DNA of 6,320 bases, taken from positions 1-6,320 of the forward strand of contig BNTV01000187.1 of the NCBI GenBank assembly GCA_025996865.1, given 5' to 3'. Shown here one piece after another: positions 1-5,000 of this stretch. The notes under the pieces were generated by a model. The model made no database searches, was not told the origin of the DNA, and saw nothing but the letters and a program-made list of their open reading frames with translations. Position 1 is the stretch's first letter, and the number at the start of each line of letters is the position of its first letter. Position numbers and translations under genes: made by a program. Source of the stretch: Bacteroidia bacterium (GTDB taxonomy: Bacteria > Bacteroidota > Bacteroidia > Bacteroidales > Azobacteroidaceae).

Positions 1-60
1 TAACAGGATTTGAATAATCGGGGATTTTTCCGAATTAATCGAGGATTTTGCTCCGATTAT
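1..60. repeat. GGATTT-rich inverted/direct repeat at window edge
   Basis: GGATTT occurs three times, at 6-11, 22-27 and 43-48. The outer arms AATAATCGG (12-20) and CCGATTATT (52-60) are perfect inverted complements around a 31-base interior. The interior also has a direct-repeat character: AATCGGGGATTTT and AATCGAGGATTTT begin about 21 bases apart. The block lies just past the end of the small membrane-protein gene. It could be a 3' stem-loop of that transcript, or one of the short GGATTT-type interspersed repeats seen between genes in Bacteroidota. There is no T-run, so a classical intrinsic terminator is unlikely. The block may continue left of the window. Confidence 0.4.
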
Positions 61-86
61 TTGACTGATTCCCTTGATGGAGTAGT

Positions 87-254
87 TCATAACTCTTTTA
101 ATTTATGCTCGTCATTGTTTTCTTCATTTTCATCTTCATTTTCAAGATATTCCGGTTCAGATTCTTCTTCCGGAACATCTTTGACTTTAGACATCAATCG
201 AATGGCAAGAAACAACAGGATGATGGCGGCAACGGCATAGAATATTTGTTTCAT
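87..254 (-). CDS. Small membrane-anchored acidic protein (55 aa)
   Basis: I do not recognise a named family. The gene reads from an ATG at 254-252 to a TGA at 89-87 and gives 55 residues. The N-terminus, MKQIFYAVAAIILLFLAIRL, is a single hydrophobic helix (about residues 4-20). It is followed by a short basic stretch (SKVK) and then a strongly acidic, Glu/Asp/Asn-rich tail to the C-terminus. This is the layout of a bitopic inner-membrane protein with a charged, probably disordered tail. The ATG overlaps the TGA of the hexosaminidase gene as ATGA, which indicates translational coupling and is the main reason to think the gene is real. The plus-strand frame through the same bases gives only a Ser-rich low-complexity product. 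The hydrophobic helix could alternatively be an uncleaved signal sequence. The function is unknown. Confidence 0.62.
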   Translation of the reverse strand: MKQIFYAVAAIILLFLAIRLMSKVKDVPEEESEPEYLENEDENEENNDEHKLKEL

Positions 255-1879
255 TCTTCGTCTGTAAGTATGGATTTACAATAATTCCAACCGATTCCAT
301 CGTAGCGTTTGAATTGTTGAATCATCCGCGCTTTGAAATCGGTGTAATTTTTCTTTGCGTTGGGAGACCAGCCTGTTTCAGCGACTGCCGCACCGCGTGG
401 GAATGCCATGTATTCAACATGTTCGGAGGTTGGGATATATTCCGTCCAAATATTTCCCTGAACGCCTAAAATGTGCCTGGCTTCTTCGGGTGTGAGCGCT
501 GCCGGAGTCGGATTGAAACTATATGTTTTCCACAAAGGCAGAAAACCGCCGATGCCCAAAGGTTCTGTTTTCGGATTGGCTTGATAATAATCCAGATAAA
601 CGTAAGTATTCGGAGTCATTATCACATCGTGGTTTTGTTTGGCGGCTTCGATTCCGCCTTGTTCGCCCCGCCACGACATCACTGTGGCGTTAGGAGCTAA
701 TCCGCCTTCAAGAATTTCGTCCCAGCCGATAATGTGTTTGCCTTTAGATTCCACGAATTTTTCAATCCGTTTGATGAAATAGGATTGTAGTTCATGTTCA
801 TTTTTCAGACCTTCTTTCTTTATCAACGCTTGGCAATGCGCACAACGTTCCCAACGGGTTTTGGGCGCTTCGTCTCCTCCGATGTGAATGTATTCGGAAG
901 GGAATAAATCCATTACTTCCGACAAAACGTTTTGCAGGAATGTAAAAGTTTCTTCTTTCGGGCAATAAATATCGTTGAAAACGCCCCAAAGTCCTTCGAC
1001 TTCAAACGGGCCGCCCGTGCAGGAAAGTTCGGGATAAGCGGTCAAAGCGGCTACGGCGTGTCCCGGCATTTCGATTTCGGGAATAATCGTGATGAACCGT
1101 TTTTGGGCGTAAGCAATCACTTCTTTGATGTCTTCCTGTGTGTAATAACCGCCGTAACGGACATTATCCCATTGTCTTTTGTCGGGAGATGTGTAGCCTC
1201 CTTTCAGGGTGCGATTCCGGAATGCTGAGATTTGTTGCAGTTTGGGATATTTTTTGATTTCAATCCGCCAGCCCTGGTCTTCCGTCAGATGCCAATGGAA
1301 AGTATTCATTTTGTGATAAGCCAGCATATCGATGAATTTCATTACAAATTCTTTGGGTTGAAAGTGCCGGCAGACGTCCAACATCAGTCCGCGATAGGCA
1401 AAACGGGGAGAATCCTCGATTTCAACGCAAGGAATCGTCCAAGCGACATTGCTCGGATACGGACGTTCGATTTGAGCAGGAAGTAATTGGCGCAAAGTTT
1501 GCATCCCGTAGAAAATACCTTGCGGTGTTTGCGCTTCCAATGTGATTAAGTTCGATTTCACCGACAATTTATAACCTTCGGCATTACTGATTGCCGGATT
1601 GATTTTGCAGACGATTGCATTCGATGAAAGCGGAGAATTTCCAATCTGCAAACGATAGCCGGCGGCTCTGCTCAATAAACTGTTGAAAATCGCAACGGCG
1701 TTTCCCGTTTCTTGGTTTTGAGGAGTCAGAACGATTTGTGTGGTTGAGTTAATAACAAATTGTCCGGCATTGATTTTGATTTGAGCCGGGACGGGCACTA
1801 AATTCAACTCCGTTTTTGTTTGGGCGCAAAGGCTCAAACCGTACATAATAGTAATGAATGATAAAAAAATTCTTCTCAT
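251..1879 (-). CDS. Secreted beta-N-acetylhexosaminidase, glycoside hydrolase family 20
   Basis: This enzyme removes terminal beta-linked GlcNAc or GalNAc from glycans by the GH20 substrate-assisted mechanism, so it probably works on host or dietary glycans or on peptidoglycan/chitin fragments. The protein is 542 residues. Residues 1-19 form a signal peptide (MRRIFLSFITIMYGLSLCA, likely cut before Q20). The Cys at 18 has Leu before it, so it is a poor lipobox and export to the periplasm is favoured. Residues ~22-150 are the GH20 N-terminal alpha/beta domain. The TIM barrel starts near 158 with the substrate Arg163 in FAYRGLMLDV. It continues through HWHLTEDQGWRIEI (195-208), PEIEMPGHA (267-275), the catalytic pair Asp336-Glu337 in HIGGDEAPKTRW, MSWRGEQGG (401-409) and WTEYI (478-482). 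No extra C-terminal module is present. A Bacteroidota-type promoter lies just upstream, and the stop overlaps the next gene's start. The precise substrate cannot be read from the sequence. Confidence 0.95.
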   Translation of the reverse strand: MRRIFLSFITIMYGLSLCAQTKTELNLVPVPAQIKINAGQFVINSTTQIVLTPQNQETGNAVAIFNSLLSRAAGYRLQIGNSPLSSNAIVCKINPAISNAEGYKLSVKSNLITLEAQTPQGIFYGMQTLRQLLPAQIERPYPSNVAWTIPCVEIEDSPRFAYRGLMLDVCRHFQPKEFVMKFIDMLAYHKMNTFHWHLTEDQGWRIEIKKYPKLQQISAFRNRTLKGGYTSPDKRQWDNVRYGGYYTQEDIKEVIAYAQKRFITIIPEIEMPGHAVAALTAYPELSCTGGPFEVEGLWGVFNDIYCPKEETFTFLQNVLSEVMDLFPSEYIHIGGDEAPKTRWERCAHCQALIKKEGLKNEHELQSYFIKRIEKFVESKGKHIIGWDEILEGGLAPNATVMSWRGEQGGIEAAKQNHDVIMTPNTYVYLDYYQANPKTEPLGIGGFLPLWKTYSFNPTPAALTPEEARHILGVQGNIWTEYIPTSEHVEYMAFPRGAAVAETGWSPNAKKNYTDFKARMIQQFKRYDGIGWNYCKSILTDEE

Positions 1880-1903
1880 GCTTGTCTAATATATTAAATG
1901 ACG

Positions 1904-1940
1904 CAAAGATAAGCATTTTTCGAATGAAATCCTTCGCAAA
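1904..1940 (-). promoter_or_regulatory. Candidate promoter of the GH20 gene
   Basis: On the minus strand, TATCTTTG (1911-1904) matches the Bacteroidota -7 element TAnnTTTG. A TTTG at 1940-1937 could serve as the -33 element, but the 25-base spacer is longer than the usual 19-22. Transcription would start near 1898, giving a leader of about 20 bases before the ATG at 1879. Confidence 0.5.
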
Positions 1941-2001
1941 TATCAAATTTATGTGGATGAAACCCCGGCAACAACCATTTCAAAAAGGAATAGACGTGCC
2001 G

Positions 2002-2017
2002 GTTATCCTGTTATCCT
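2002..2017. repeat. Tandem GTTATCCT octamer (two copies)
   Basis: The plus strand has GTTATCCT at 2002-2009, repeated exactly at 2010-2017. Read on the minus strand this is AGGATAACAGGATAAC, and it shares TAACAGGAT with positions 1-9 of the window. It lies about 17 bases beyond the premature end of the antitoxin remnant, so it may mark the rearrangement that truncated that gene. It could also be chance. Confidence 0.4.
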
Positions 2018-2033
2018 AAATGCAGTAATTTAT

Positions 2034-2234
2034 TTATAGACCCAATTTGATAACATCCGACAATTCCGGTTCTTTTACCGGATAATGCACTTCTTCATAA
2101 TCAGCAACCAAATCCGAAAGCAAATCCAATTCAATAAAATTTATATCATCCGTTGGCGTTTCATTGCCTACCACTTTGAGTAATTCCTCTATTCTTGCGC
2201 AAGTTGCGTCATATTGTTTTTCGTTTTTAATCAT
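2034..2234 (-). pseudogene. Truncated HigA-type antitoxin lacking its HTH domain
   Basis: The likely start is the ATG at 2234-2232 (MIKNEKQYDATCARIEELL..), 8 bases after the toxin-remnant stop. A longer reading would need a TTG at 2261 inside the toxin end. The 66 residues match the N-terminal half of HigA-like antitoxins (COG5499 type): an initial KNEKxY, RIEELL, an acidic LxLLSDLVADYEEVHYP block, then ELSDVIKL. In intact relatives of roughly 120 residues, the DVIKL segment is followed directly by the DNA-binding helix-turn-helix. Here the frame stops two residues later at TAA, and I see no HTH remnant downstream. The HTH domain therefore appears to have been lost. The product may still be expressed and could bind a toxin, but it should not act as a repressor. 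Family identification is by recognition, not by alignment. Confidence 0.68.
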
Positions 2235-2242
2235 ATTTTTAT

Positions 2243-2317
2243 TTATTGTATTGTTGAACAATCTTTCAATCGGTCATACTCGGTATGCGTACCTATAAAA
2301 TTGACACATAAGTTAAT
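2243..2317 (-). pseudogene. C-terminal remnant of a HigB-type toxin
   Basis: Reading minus from about 2317 to the TAA at 2245-2243 gives INLCVNFIGTHTEYDRLKDC followed by STIQ. The segment VNFIGTHTEYDRL is the characteristic C-terminal end of HigB-like mRNA interferases of the COG4680 type, whose members end in '..RFIGTHxEYDKI..'. The rest of the toxin, roughly 75 residues including most of the catalytic fold, is absent. Going upstream the frame meets a TAG at 2335-2333, with no plausible start codon. The gene order (toxin, 8-base gap, antitoxin) is the normal HigB-HigA order, which supports the identification. No functional toxin can be made from this copy. Confidence 0.7.
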
Positions 2318-2370
2318 TAGATGCCGGGGCTGCTATAAAAAAGTGGAAAAGACTTAATCTTTATTTGTCA

Positions 2371-2416
2371 GTAAAAACAAAAATAGCTGATATTCACAAT
2401 TGAATATCAGCTATTT
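2371..2416 (-). terminator. Intrinsic terminator of tRNA-Gln
   Basis: On the minus strand, AAATAGCTGATATTCA (2416-2401), the loop ATTG (2400-2397) and TGAATATCAGCTATTT (2396-2381) form a perfect 16-bp stem. It is followed by TTGTTTTTAC (2380-2371). The stem begins 15 bases past the tRNA 3' end. The plus strand has no T-run after the stem, so it should act only for the minus-strand transcript. It also insulates the HigBA remnant from tRNA transcription. Confidence 0.85.
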
Positions 2417-2430
2417 ACAAGCATTATTTG

Positions 2431-2501
2431 TTGTCTCACCAGGACTCGAACCTAGGCTGGCTGAACCAAAATCAGATGTGCTACCACTACACCATGAGAC
2501 A
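2431..2501 (-). tRNA. tRNA-Gln (anticodon TTG)
   Basis: The cloverleaf folds by eye. The acceptor arms are TGTCTCA (2501-2495) and TGAGACA (2438-2432), with discriminator A at 2431. The D-arm is GTG-TAGTGGTAG-CAC. The anticodon stem TCTGA/TCAGC has only its outermost pair mismatched and encloses the loop TTTTGGT, with anticodon TTG at 2469-2467. The T-arm is CTAGG-TTCGAGT-CCTGG. The first pair, U1-A72, is typical of tRNA-Gln. The gene is 71 bases and does not encode CCA (CAAA follows), so CCA must be added after transcription. It stands alone between its own promoter and terminator, downstream of tyrS. No duplicate of its 3' end was seen in the window, so there is no sign of an integration site here. 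Confidence 0.95.
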
Positions 2502-2525
2502 ATCCGCTGCTTTAAAAAAGCGATG

Positions 2526-2556
2526 CAAAGGTACGCTTTTTTATTGATATGGCAAA
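2526..2556 (-). promoter_or_regulatory. Promoter of tRNA-Gln
   Basis: On the minus strand, TTTG (2556-2553), a 19-base spacer and TACCTTTG (2533-2526) make a full match to the Bacteroidota primary-sigma consensus. Transcription would start around 2520, leaving about 18 bases of 5' leader. The promoter sits in the 71-base gap after the tyrS stop, so the tRNA does not depend on readthrough from tyrS. Confidence 0.8.
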
Positions 2557-2572
2557 ATTTTGAGTTGAAAAT

Positions 2573-3865
2573 TTACTTTACAATCAGCAAAAAGTAATTT
2601 TTCTTCCCTTTTTGAACCAATAAATATTTGTTTCCCAATAAGTAAGAAGTATCAATGAGCGTATCGGGAGCTGCCAATTTTTCCTTGTTTATACTGACTC
2701 CTCCACTTTGAACCATTTTACGCATTTCTCCTTTGGAAGGAAAAACCGCAGCGGATTCGACAAACAAATCGACTGCTTTAACACCTTCCGCCAAGGATTC
2801 TTTAGATATTTCAAACTGCGGAACGCCGGCAAAAACATCCAACAAAGTGGTTTCATCCAATTTTTTCAAGGCTTCAGAAGTGGAACCGCCAAAAAGAATT
2901 TGGGAAGCTTCTACGGCTGCGTCATAATCTTCCTGAGAATGAACCATCACCGTAATTTCCTGCGCCAGTCGTTTTTGCAACGGACGAAGATGCGGAGCGG
3001 CATTTTGCTCAGTGACCAAACTGTCGATTTCTTCTTTACTTATCGCTGTAAAAATCTTGATGTATTTTTCCGCATCGGCGTCACTCACGTTCAACCAAAA
3101 CTGATAAAATTTGTATGGACTGGTATAACGCCTGTCTAACCAAACGTTTCCAGATTCGGTTTTTCCGAATTTGCCGCCATCCGCTTTGGTTATCAGCGGA
3201 CAAGTCAGCGCAAATGCTTCGCCGTTCACTTTTTTGCGAATCAATTCCGTTCCGGTCGTGATATTTCCCCATTGGTCGGAACCGCCCATTTGCAACCGGC
3301 AACCGTAATTTTCATACAAAAACAGAAAATCATAGCCTTGAAGCAACTGATAGGAAAATTCGGTAAACGACATTCCTTCGTTTGATTCCGCACTCAAGCG
3401 TTTTTTAACCGAGTCTTTCGACATCATATAATTGACAGTGAGGTATTTCCCAATATCGCGAATAAAATTAAGAAAAGAATAATCTTTTGTCCAGTCATAG
3501 TTATTCACCAATATGGCTTTGTTCGGGGCGTCCGATTCAAAATCAAGGAATTTCGCCAATTGGGCTTTAATGGCATCCTGATTTTTGCGCAAAGTAACTT
3601 CGTCCAGCAAATTACGTTCCTGCGATTTCATCGAAGGGTCGCCAATCATGCCGGTAGCGCCGCCGACCAAGGCAATCGGACGATGTCCCGCCCGCTGAAA
3701 ATGTTTCAGCATCATTACGCCTACCAAATGACCGATATGCAGGGAATCGGCCGTCGGGTCAATGCCCAGATAAGCCGAAGTCATCTCTTTCTGAAGTTGT
3801 TCTTCCGTGCCGGGCATCATGTCATGTATCATGCCTCGCCATCTCAATTCTTCTACAAAATTCAT
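2573..3865 (-). CDS. tyrS: Tyrosyl-tRNA synthetase
   Basis: This cytoplasmic class I enzyme charges tRNA-Tyr with tyrosine. Its 430 residues are the normal length for bacterial TyrRS. The Rossmann-fold catalytic domain carries [19 protein letters not shown] (31-49), with the HIGH motif at 43-46. Tyrosine-pocket residues include Tyr32 and Asp36, the YQLLQGYDF segment at 172-180, and GGSDQWGNI (194-202). The second signature is KFGKT (232-236), the usual variant of KMSKS in this subfamily. An S4-type RNA-binding domain closes the protein, with [14 protein letters not shown] at 384-397. The ATG at 3865-3863 places the first residues ([11 protein letters not shown]) as in homologues. The upstream PIN-toxin gene ends 34 bases before this start. 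A weak TTTG (3906-3903) with TAAATTTT in that gap might be a private promoter; otherwise tyrS relies on readthrough from upstream. Confidence 0.97.
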   Translation of the reverse strand: MNFVEELRWRGMIHDMMPGTEEQLQKEMTSAYLGIDPTADSLHIGHLVGVMMLKHFQRAGHRPIALVGGATGMIGDPSMKSQERNLLDEVTLRKNQDAIKAQLAKFLDFESDAPNKAILVNNYDWTKDYSFLNFIRDIGKYLTVNYMMSKDSVKKRLSAESNEGMSFTEFSYQLLQGYDFLFLYENYGCRLQMGGSDQWGNITTGTELIRKKVNGEAFALTCPLITKADGGKFGKTESGNVWLDRRYTSPYKFYQFWLNVSDADAEKYIKIFTAISKEEIDSLVTEQNAAPHLRPLQKRLAQEITVMVHSQEDYDAAVEASQILFGGSTSEALKKLDETTLLDVFAGVPQFEISKESLAEGVKAVDLFVESAAVFPSKGEMRKMVQSGGVSINKEKLAAPDTLIDTSYLLGNKYLLVQKGKKNYFLLIVK

Positions 3866-3899
3866 CTTATAAAAATTTATTATGATATTGTTAATAATT

Positions 3900-4337
3900 T
3901 TACAAATCTTCCAGTGTTATTATTTTTATTTCACCAACCGTTTTCAGGTGTTTATCATTGGTCAGAAAATAATCTGCAGAATAATGTATTGCAGATGCTA
4001 ATTGTATTGCATCGGGAGTTTTTAAAATATATTTTGCTCGTAATTGTGCAGTAGTTTTTGCTATTTTTACGTTAATATCAACCATTTCAATGGATTTTGA
4101 ACCTGTCAGGATCGCTTCGTATTTTTGAGCTAAATCGGTTTTTTTTTCACGTATTGGAAGTACAAGTACTTCTGCCAAAGTAATTACAGAACTAATAAAT
4201 TGACATTTTTCTTTTCCTTTTAGCAGAATTAATTCATTAAGCAATGGAGCAAAATAGGGATGATCTTCAATATAATATATCAAAGGAGCTGTATCAAGAA
4301 AAATCTTTTTCCCCGTTAAATCTTTAACTAATCCCAT
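3900..4337 (-). CDS. PIN-domain toxin, VapC-like
   Basis: This is a single PIN domain of 145 residues, a Mg2+-dependent endoribonuclease fold. In VapC toxins the usual targets are tRNAs or rRNA, but the target here is not readable. The four acidic active-site residues are in place: Asp15 in [15 protein letters not shown], Glu56 in [10 protein letters not shown], Asp109 in [12 protein letters not shown], and Asp128 in FLTNDKHL. The KTPDAIQLA and TNDKHL blocks are diagnostic. The ATG at 4337-4335 overlaps the preceding gene's stop by 10 bases, the usual coupling of antitoxin and toxin. The reading frame is intact, so the toxin should be active if translated. It is visibly richer in A+T than tyrS or yidD, which suggests acquisition. 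tyrS follows after 34 bases with no terminator seen between them. Confidence 0.9.
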   Translation of the reverse strand: MGLVKDLTGKKIFLDTAPLIYYIEDHPYFAPLLNELILLKGKEKCQFISSVITLAEVLVLPIREKKTDLAQKYEAILTGSKSIEMVDINVKIAKTTAQLRAKYILKTPDAIQLASAIHYSADYFLTNDKHLKTVGEIKIITLEDL

Positions 4338-4546
4338 GACTCTCTTTCTTTTGCAATATAATCATCCACATTGTGGTTTTGCCAAATTTCTTTACCCAAA
4401 CCTTTTAAATCAGTCAAATTATATATTTTCTTTTCATCTGATTTTTTGAGTAAATTCACTACACGAGAAAGAATATTCAACTGGCTTGAATAATCTAATT
4501 CTTCAATTTCCCTGACAATTTTGTTGACTCTTATCGCGGTTGCCAT
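4328..4546 (-). CDS. Antitoxin partner of the PIN-domain toxin
   Basis: This is a small charged protein, 72 residues from the ATG at 4546-4544 (MATAIRVNKIVREIEELDYS..). The same frame is open up to 4579, with another ATG at 4552, but a -7-like box occupies 4576-4569, so transcription should begin downstream of the longest start. The N-terminal half is predicted helical and could dimerise or bind DNA. The C-terminal half (DLKGLGKEIW, then [12 protein letters not shown]) resembles the toxin-wrapping tails of antitoxins found before PIN toxins in Bacteroidota. I see no clear AbrB, ribbon-helix-helix or HTH motif, so I do not assign a DNA-binding family. The role is inferred from size, gene order and the 10-base overlap with the PIN gene. 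Presumably it binds and blocks the toxin and autoregulates the operon. Confidence 0.8.
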   Translation of the reverse strand: MATAIRVNKIVREIEELDYSSQLNILSRVVNLLKKSDEKKIYNLTDLKGLGKEIWQNHNVDDYIAKERESWD

Positions 4547-4568
4547 AATCATAACATTTAAAGTATTG

Positions 4569-4576
4569 CAAAAGTA
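4569..4576 (-). promoter_or_regulatory. -7 element of the antitoxin/PIN-toxin operon
   Basis: The minus strand carries TACTTTTG (4576-4569), matching TAnnTTTG. At the -33 position (about 4599-4596) there is only TTCC, so the promoter looks weak or activator-dependent. Transcription would start near 4562, only 10-16 bases before the candidate ATGs, which argues against the longest reading of the antitoxin gene. The element falls in the gap right after yidD. Confidence 0.5.
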
Positions 4577-4591
4577 CAAATAAAAATTGAA

Positions 4592-4834
4592 TTACGGAAC
4601 AGGATCATATCCGTGCCCTCCCCAAGGGTGACACCGGGCAATGCGCTTCACCGCCAACCATCCGCCCTTAAGCGGCCCGTATTTCTTAATCGCTTGCAAG
4701 GCATATTCCGAGCAGGTCGGCGTATAACGGCAGGAAGGGGGCGTCAACGGAGAAATGCAGTATTTGTAAAAATAGACAGGAATCAAGGCGATGAAGATTC
4801 CTGCTTTTTTGATTATTGCTTTTAATTGCTTCAT
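4592..4834 (-). CDS. yidD: Membrane protein insertion efficiency factor YidD
   Basis: YidD is a small membrane-associated protein that assists YidC-dependent insertion of inner-membrane proteins. The 80 residues match the normal family length. An amphipathic/hydrophobic N-terminal helix (about 8-26) is followed by the family core: [20 protein letters not shown] (23-42) with Cys35 and Cys41, then [20 protein letters not shown] (51-70) with Cys68, and the terminal [10 protein letters not shown]. In many bacteria yidD sits between rnpA and yidC, but neither is visible here, so this is a stand-alone copy as often found in Bacteroidota. It has its own promoter, faces away from the plus-strand ATPase gene, and its stop lies 13 bases before the longest possible start of the antitoxin frame. 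Confidence 0.95.
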   Translation of the reverse strand: MKQLKAIIKKAGIFIALIPVYFYKYCISPLTPPSCRYTPTCSEYALQAIKKYGPLKGGWLAVKRIARCHPWGGHGYDPVP

Positions 4835-4851
4835 CTAATTTGAGATTACAA

Positions 4852-4882
4852 CAAAGGTAACTGTTTTGTTCTGAATTTTAAA
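4852..4882 (-). promoter_or_regulatory. Promoter of yidD
   Basis: On the minus strand, TACCTTTG (4859-4852) is a full -7 match. A near-match -33 element, TTTA (4882-4879), lies upstream across a 19-base spacer. The predicted start of transcription is about 10 bases before the yidD ATG, so the leader is very short. It is divergent from the promoter at 4901-4934. Confidence 0.6.
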
Positions 4883-4900
4883 ATAAAAATATCTAAAATA

Positions 4901-4934
4901 TTTGACGGAAAAAGAAACATTTAGTTTACCTTTG
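4901..4934 (+). promoter_or_regulatory. Promoter of the OLD-like ATPase gene
   Basis: TTTG (4901-4904), 22 bases, then TACCTTTG (4927-4934) match the Bacteroidota -33/-7 elements. Transcription would start near 4941, giving a leader of about 60-70 bases before the ATGs at 5001 and 5010. That leader contains a six-codon open frame at 4970-4990. The promoter shows the accessory gene is transcribed independently of yidD. Confidence 0.65.
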
Positions 4935-5000
4935 CATCAATTTCATAGCCCATTGGGATTTGAAAACTTATGAAAATGAACAAATTGTAATAGAAGTATC

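Noticed and set aside
10..240. Plus-strand 76-residue open frame
   Set aside because: It is antisense to the ATGA-coupled small membrane-protein gene. Its product is Ser-rich low complexity, and it begins inside the repeat with no promoter.
2002..2019. Resemblance of the minus strand (TAGGATAACAGGATAAC) to the I-SceI homing-endonuclease site
   Set aside because: It is an imperfect match explained by the tandem octamer. There is no homing endonuclease or intron nearby.
1963..2329. CCCCGGCA (1963-1970) and TGCCGGGG (2322-2329) as terminal inverted repeats of an element around the HigBA remnant
   Set aside because: Only 8 bases match, the flanks diverge, and there is no transposase or target duplication. 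Chance is more likely.
2431..2501. tRNA-Gln as an integration site for an island carrying HigBA
   Set aside because: No direct repeat of the tRNA 3' end was found in the window and no integrase is present. The terminator directly after the tRNA looks native.
2400..2597. Plus-strand 65-residue open frame across the tRNA
   Set aside because: It overlaps the antisense of tRNA-Gln, its terminator and its promoter, and has no protein-like features.
2708..3139. Plus-strand 143-residue open frame inside tyrS
   Set aside because: It lies entirely antisense to a well-conserved synthetase. The composition is a shadow of tyrS codons.
3560..4054. Plus-strand 164-residue open frame spanning the tyrS start and the PIN gene end
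   Set aside because: It is antisense to two confidently identified genes, and no family motif is visible.
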